A DNA stretch of 64,000 nt from contig NZ_JAVSCK010000003.1 of the NCBI RefSeq assembly GCF_031932625.1, positions 248,001 through 312,000 on the forward strand. The letters run 5' to 3'. The translations under genes and the position numbers were made by a program. The notes under the pieces were generated by a model. That model was given only the letters and a program-made list of their open reading frames with translations, did no database searches and had not been told where the DNA came from. Below, one piece after another: positions 61,201 to 64,000 of the stretch; position 1 is the first letter of the stretch, and each line of letters begins with the position of its first letter. This DNA is from Hwangdonia seohaensis. Its GTDB lineage: Bacteria > Bacteroidota > Bacteroidia > Flavobacteriales > Flavobacteriaceae.

Positions 61201-61944
61201 TGTTTCCGCTTTAAGCGAAATAACTGAGTTAAAATCCTGAGTGGTATAATAATCCGGTATATCGGCACGTTTTGGTGCAAATTGTTCCACTTTTGGACCT
61301 TTTATAAAAGCGACATTGTCTTTGTAAGCCGAAACAATATCGTTAGGATGTTGCTTCGAGGTTTCTTTTATAAGCTTAAAAAGCGATGTTGGCTTTTCTT
61401 CGCCATCAATAACAAAGGTGCCATTAAAAATTTTATGACGACAATGCTCTGAGTTCACTTGCGAAAACCCAAACACTTCCGAATCGGTTAATGGGCGCCC
61501 TATTTTCTTGCTCACACCGTTTAAATATGCAACTTCTTCATCGCTAAGCGCCAAACCTTCTTGTTGGTTGTAAGCCGCAATATCTTCAATGTCTAAAATA
61601 GATTCTGGTTGAATATCAATGGTAAACGACTCTTGATTTAACCCTTTGAATTTTTCAGAAATCATGGGGTCGAAATCCTTAAAATCTTCGGCAATCGCTT
61701 TAAATTCTTCAATTCTAAAAATACCATCAATACCCATGTTTTGGGTAATTTCAACGGCATTGGTGCTCCATGGTGTAATCATTGCAGCGCGAGGACCAAC
61801 AAAAAAAGCATCTAAAGATGCTTGTTCCAATTTTGGTTCATTGCCAAAAAGCCAAGTTAATTTTAAAATGGCTTCGGTTGATAATTCTTTTGTTGTTTGA
61901 ACAGCAAAAACTTTGCTATTTGCGTTTCCAAAGAAGTGAATCAT
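58282..61944 (-). CDS. purL: Phosphoribosylformylglycinamidine synthase (large single-chain PurL)
   Basis: Step 4 of purine synthesis, converting FGAR to FGAM with glutamine and ATP. 1220 residues, the long form with three parts: N-terminal and linker domains, two AIR-synthase-like halves ('VNSEHCRHKIFNGTF', 'KAETHNFPTTVEPFNGAATGSGGEIRD', 'HDHGAGGHLNCLSELV', 'AGHDVASGGLITTLLEM') and a C-terminal glutamine amidotransferase with nucleophile Cys in 'SVGICNGAQLWMEL' and catalytic 'HGEGKF'. It is a single-gene unit, and its only notable neighbour is the repeat-filled gap upstream. Confidence 0.97.
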   Translation of the reverse strand: MIHFFGNANSKVFAVQTTKELSTEAILKLTWLFGNEPKLEQASLDAFFVGPRAAMITPWSTNAVEITQNMGIDGIFRIEEFKAIAEDFKDFDPMISEKFKGLNQESFTIDIQPESILDIEDIAAYNQQEGLALSDEEVAYLNGVSKKIGRPLTDSEVFGFSQVNSEHCRHKIFNGTFVIDGEEKPTSLFKLIKETSKQHPNDIVSAYKDNVAFIKGPKVEQFAPKRADIPDYYTTQDFNSVISLKAETHNFPTTVEPFNGAATGSGGEIRDRLAGGKGSLPLAGTAVYMTSYSRLEANRPWEQKFKARKWLYQTPIDILIKASNGASDFGNKFGQPLICGSVLTFEHEEEARKLGFDKVIMQAGGIGYAKAEQALKDTPKKGDKIVILGGENYRIGMGGAAVSSADTGEFESGIELNAVQRSNPEMQKRAANAIRGMVESDENHIVSIHDHGAGGHLNCLSELVEDTGGHIDLDKLPVGDPTLSDKEIIGNESQERMGLVIAEKHIDTLQKIAARERSPMYTVGDVTGDDRFTFQSKTHGNKPMDLAMEDMFGSSPKTVMTDKTIKRNYSDLTYNPDNFYDYLDQVLQLEAVACKDWLTNKVDRCVGGKVAKQQCVGALQIPLNNVGVMALDYKGKEGIATSIGHSPISGLINPVAGSRNSIAEALTNIIWAPLKEELKSVSLSANWMWPCKNEGEDARLYEAVKAISEFAIDLGINVPTGKDSLSMKQKYPNEEVISPGTVIISAAANCNDINKVVEPVLQRNGGDIYYINLSQDDFKLGGSSFAQILNKIGNDAPNVKNASYVKNVFNTIQKLIKDEQIVAGHDVASGGLITTLLEMCFADTNLGAELDLTALNETDSFKVLFAENSGIVFQAKDASVETALKAANIEFFNIGKVTTSDVLSIINNTDVFTMTVSRLRDMWYKTSFLLDQKQTANGLAEDRFNNYKNQPLQYTFPSHFTGKLPIIDSKKPKPKAAILREKGSNSEREMANAMYLAGFDVKDVHMTDLISGRETLEDIQFIGAVGGFSNSDVLGSAKGWAGAFKYNEKANTALKKFFNRENTLSVGICNGAQLWMELDLVNPEHDVHGKLTYNDSKKHESAFTSVKIQENNSVMLATLAGTTLGVWISHGEGKFSLPYPENKYNIVAKYGYESYPHNPNGSDFNTAMMCDKTGRHLVTMPHIERSTFQWNWAHYPENRKDEASPWLEAFVNARKWIENK

Positions 61945-62070
61945 TAGGTCTGGATTTGTTTGTGTTTAAAGAAAGTGCAAATTTACTTCTTTTTAGTGGA
62001 ATTTTAAGCAAAAATATAATGCGGAAAATTTAGAGTTATTAAGGGGTTTTTAACAGGCGCTTTTGTTTTT

Positions 62071-62227
62071 GGGCGTTACCCGATGGGTCGGGCTTTCCGC
62101 TATATCTTTTTTGTGCTAAACTTGTTTCAGTATCTCGTCAAGTTTGTTTTCCAAATTGTAAATACGTTGTAACACAAACTTTATAGTTAAGCACAAAAAA
62201 GGATGCCGCTGCAATCCCTAACGCGCC
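62071..62227. repeat. Structured dispersed element (possible non-coding RNA or REP-type repeat)
   Basis: About 155 nt with nested long-range pairing: GCGTTA (62073-62078) with TAACGC (62219-62224); CTTTTTTGTGCT (62106-62117) with AGCACAAAAAAG (62190-62201), 12 bp perfect; AAGTTTGT (62140-62147) with ACAAACTT (62174-62181). Ends read GGGCGTTACCC... and ...GCAATCCCTAACGCG. From memory, very similar GGGTCGGGCTTTCC...AATCCCTAACGC sequences recur in Flavobacteriaceae genomes. There is no open reading frame. It lies in the 411-bp gap between purL and the nuclease gene. Confidence 0.65.
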
Positions 62228-62307
62228 TATCCGCCCATACGGTTGTTTAACCCATGATTTTGTCATTTTTGCGAAGACAGGAATTAAAATATACGAACTT
62301 TTTTTTC

Positions 62308-62340
62308 AGACCTAACAGGTTTCAAAAACCTGTTAGGTCT
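62308..62340. repeat. Perfect 15-bp inverted repeat, likely terminator
   Basis: AGACCTAACAGGTTT (62308-62322) and AAACCTGTTAGGTCT (62326-62340) with a three-base loop. For the purL or nuclease strand the left flank (read leftward) is an A-run, and the plus strand has a T-run before it, so it terminates leftward transcription of the nuclease gene poorly on sequence alone. It is related to the inverted repeat at 19270. Confidence 0.75.
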
Positions 62341-62355
62341 TACTGTTTAAGGTTT

Positions 62356-63999
62356 TTACTTAATTAGCTTTTTAGAAATACTGCCTTTGTCCGAATCCAT
62401 TTTAATGATGAAAATACCTCGATTTAGGTTGGAAACGTTAATCGTTTGATTGTTTCTGTCCAAAACACCCGATAGTATTGGTTTTCCTAAAATATTGTAA
62501 ATGGTGTATTTAATATTTTCAACCGTGCTAATATTTAAAATAGGGCCATTTAAGGGGTTTGGAAATATTTTTAAATTATTCAAATTTTCATCCTCTGTAC
62601 TTAATGCCGGATAACAGGTCCATGTTAAATCATCTATAATTACCCGATCTCCCCCAGAAGTGGATTCGGAGATGGTTATAATTACATTTCCGGTAACATT
62701 TATGTCTGAAATTGTTGTGGTTTGTACGGTGTCGTCATAGGGTATAGTGCCTACTAAATTACCGTTTACTTCAACTTCCAAAGCGCCAGTGCCACCAGAA
62801 AACGCACGTTGGGTTGAAACCGTTAAACTACCCACGCCATTCGGTAAGTTAGGCGATGTAACAGAGCCCGCGGTCGAACCTCTAATATCTATGGCAATGG
62901 CCCTGTTGTTTAAGACCTGATCGGTTCTTGCTTCGGTAGCAACCCATGTTCCGCCATCGTCACCGGTCCACATTCTATCTAAATATTGGCTATGTGCTGC
63001 CGGCATATTTTGAAAAGTTTCAAAAGCACAAGCATTTCCGCCTCCAGCTGCTAAAGTTGTTGCATTTACCGGTTGGCTTAACGGGGAAGTGTTGTTTGCC
63101 AAATCTGTAGCTAAAACCGCAAACTCATAAGTTGTTTCGGAAGATAAACCTGTAACCGTAAAACTTGTTGCCGAAGAATTTGTGGATACATAATAAGCGT
63201 TGTCCACATATATGTTGTACGCCGTAACACCAACGTTATCCGTGGAGGCGGTCCAATCTAAATCTACCGTGGTGGCCGTCTCATTTGATGCCATTAAATT
63301 CGTGGGTGTTGTTGGTGCTTCGGTATCGGCGGGCGGATTACTGCCCCAGCGATTTGTAGCTGGACTGCCTCCCCATATTACCGTTGCTAAATAGGGGTTA
63401 TCTATAAAAGGGTTTCTGTTACCTTGTGCATACGTATTGCTGGTATTTTCATGATAGGTATTTCTGGCATCTTCAATTGTTGAAACAGGATCGTCTGCAT
63501 TCCATTGCAATAAAAGGTTAATCATATTGGAATCAACAGAATTTGTTGTGCCAACTGTCACATAAGAAGGTAAGCATTGCGAGCCATACCTCAAGTACAT
63601 ATACATAATTATTCGGGCAACATCACCTTTCCACTCATCTCCGGGATACCAATTACTGCCAACTTCAGTTGCATTGCCACTGCCGTCATCAAATTTTCTG
63701 TTACCTCTATCTTGATTCATTTGAATGTCAGACGGTCTTAAGTTATGCGCATCGGCATAAGGCGCATTGTTGGTTCCGTTAGTGTCTAATCTGGGGTTGC
63801 CTAATGAATTTGGAAACGTGTGTTCCCTATTCCAATGGACGCCATTGGTTCCTCCGTTTAGCGTTTTGCTCCTCGATCGGTCTGTTACATGATTTCCGTC
63901 GCCATCATTGTAGCCGTAAATCAATAATACGTTTGCGCTATTTAGTGGGTCTTCATCGGTAATTTTATCTGCTTCCCATATTCCCGGGGTGTACGAAAG
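62356..63999 (-). CDS. Secreted endonuclease I family protein with FnIII and T9SS sorting domain (5' end outside window)
   Basis: The frame stays open to the right edge ('LSYTPGIWEADKITDEDPLNSANVLLIYGYND'), so the N-terminus is missing. Domains in order: endonuclease I / EndA-type nuclease with 'VHWNREHTFPNSLG' and 'DAHNLRPSDIQMNQDRGNRKF' (catalytic His region); a fibronectin type III domain ('APTTPTNLMASNETATTVDLDWTAS'); a beta-sandwich of about 130 residues; and a C-terminal type IX sorting domain ('LKIFPNPLNGPILNIS...GIFIIKMDSDKGSISKKLIK'). It is exported by T9SS and probably degrades extracellular DNA for phosphorus or nucleosides. Confidence 0.93.
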   Translation of the reverse strand, partial: LSYTPGIWEADKITDEDPLNSANVLLIYGYNDGDGNHVTDRSRSKTLNGGTNGVHWNREHTFPNSLGNPRLDTNGTNNAPYADAHNLRPSDIQMNQDRGNRKFDDGSGNATEVGSNWYPGDEWKGDVARIIMYMYLRYGSQCLPSYVTVGTTNSVDSNMINLLLQWNADDPVSTIEDARNTYHENTSNTYAQGNRNPFIDNPYLATVIWGGSPATNRWGSNPPADTEAPTTPTNLMASNETATTVDLDWTASTDNVGVTAYNIYVDNAYYVSTNSSATSFTVTGLSSETTYEFAVLATDLANNTSPLSQPVNATTLAAGGGNACAFETFQNMPAAHSQYLDRMWTGDDGGTWVATEARTDQVLNNRAIAIDIRGSTAGSVTSPNLPNGVGSLTVSTQRAFSGGTGALEVEVNGNLVGTIPYDDTVQTTTISDINVTGNVIITISESTSGGDRVIIDDLTWTCYPALSTEDENLNNLKIFPNPLNGPILNISTVENIKYTIYNILGKPILSGVLDRNNQTINVSNLNRGIFIIKMDSDKGSISKKLIK

Positions 64000-64000
64000 A

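Noticed and set aside
1..64000. CRISPR array, prophage, transposase, restriction-modification or other defence island
   Set aside because: No regularly spaced repeats and no recognisable integrase, transposase, nuclease-helicase or phage structural genes were seen; the repeats present are short palindromic intergenic elements.

Overview
The window looks like chromosomal DNA of a marine-type Flavobacteriaceae (Bacteroidota). It is AT-rich. Promoters carry the Bacteroidota -7 motif TAnnTTTG. Lipoproteins are abundant, a secreted nuclease ends in a type IX secretion sorting domain, cytochrome cbb3 oxidase has a fused CcoN-CcoO subunit, and many gaps hold the short palindromic repeats typical of this family. 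Almost everything is core or near-core chromosome: I see no phage, transposase or CRISPR array. The genus is not resolved.

Layout. 0-8 kb: end of a PDZ protein, DUF1573 protein, valyl-tRNA synthetase, a small membrane protein, an Hsp20 gene with a sigma-54 type promoter, an LpxD paralogue and a LETM1-related protein. 8-14 kb: two adjacent DUF4331 genes plus a TPR lipoprotein, then a leftward stress group (Cu/Zn SOD, ECF sigma factor, anti-sigma factor, DJ-1/PfpI lipoprotein). 14-26 kb: a micro-oxic block with hemN, a universal stress protein, the cbb3 operon ccoS-NO-Q-P-G-H-safE, the copper ATPase ccoI and a divergent Fnr-type regulator. 26-36 kb: a leftward peptidase cluster (S9, BNR/VPS10-like, PepSY, YdeI-like, M1, M28, NTF2-like). 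36-46 kb: a beta-oxidation operon under a MarR regulator, a GH18 chitinase-like gene with a probable frameshift, and an acyl-CoA synthetase. 46-54 kb: pflB-pflA-OFA transporter for fermentative pyruvate/formate metabolism, and two sulfatases. 54-64 kb: tRNA-Pro(GGG), a three-gene RimK-like/GCS2/N-formylglutamate amidohydrolase operon of unknown product, purL, a structured dispersed repeat, and a T9SS-secreted endonuclease I.

The strongest regulatory result is a small Fnr-type regulon that can be read directly. TGAC-N4-GTCA-like palindromes lie before the cbb3 operon, hemN, pflB and ccoI. Each is centred exactly 29.5 bp upstream of the first base of the -7 element, which is the class II activator position near -41.5. 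The palindrome before ccoI also sits in the promoter region of the fnr-like gene, which suggests autorepression. The regulator is therefore predicted to switch on high-affinity respiration, anaerobic haem synthesis and pyruvate formate-lyase together when oxygen falls.

Other notable points: a MarR operator covering the promoter of the fatty-acid operon; a pflA gene with no ATG, GTG or TTG at the place where the family begins; a T-tract frameshift in the GH18 signal peptide; an amidoligase operon that probably makes or modifies an uncharacterised peptide-like compound; and a ~155-nt intergenic element at 62.1 kb with nested long-range stems.
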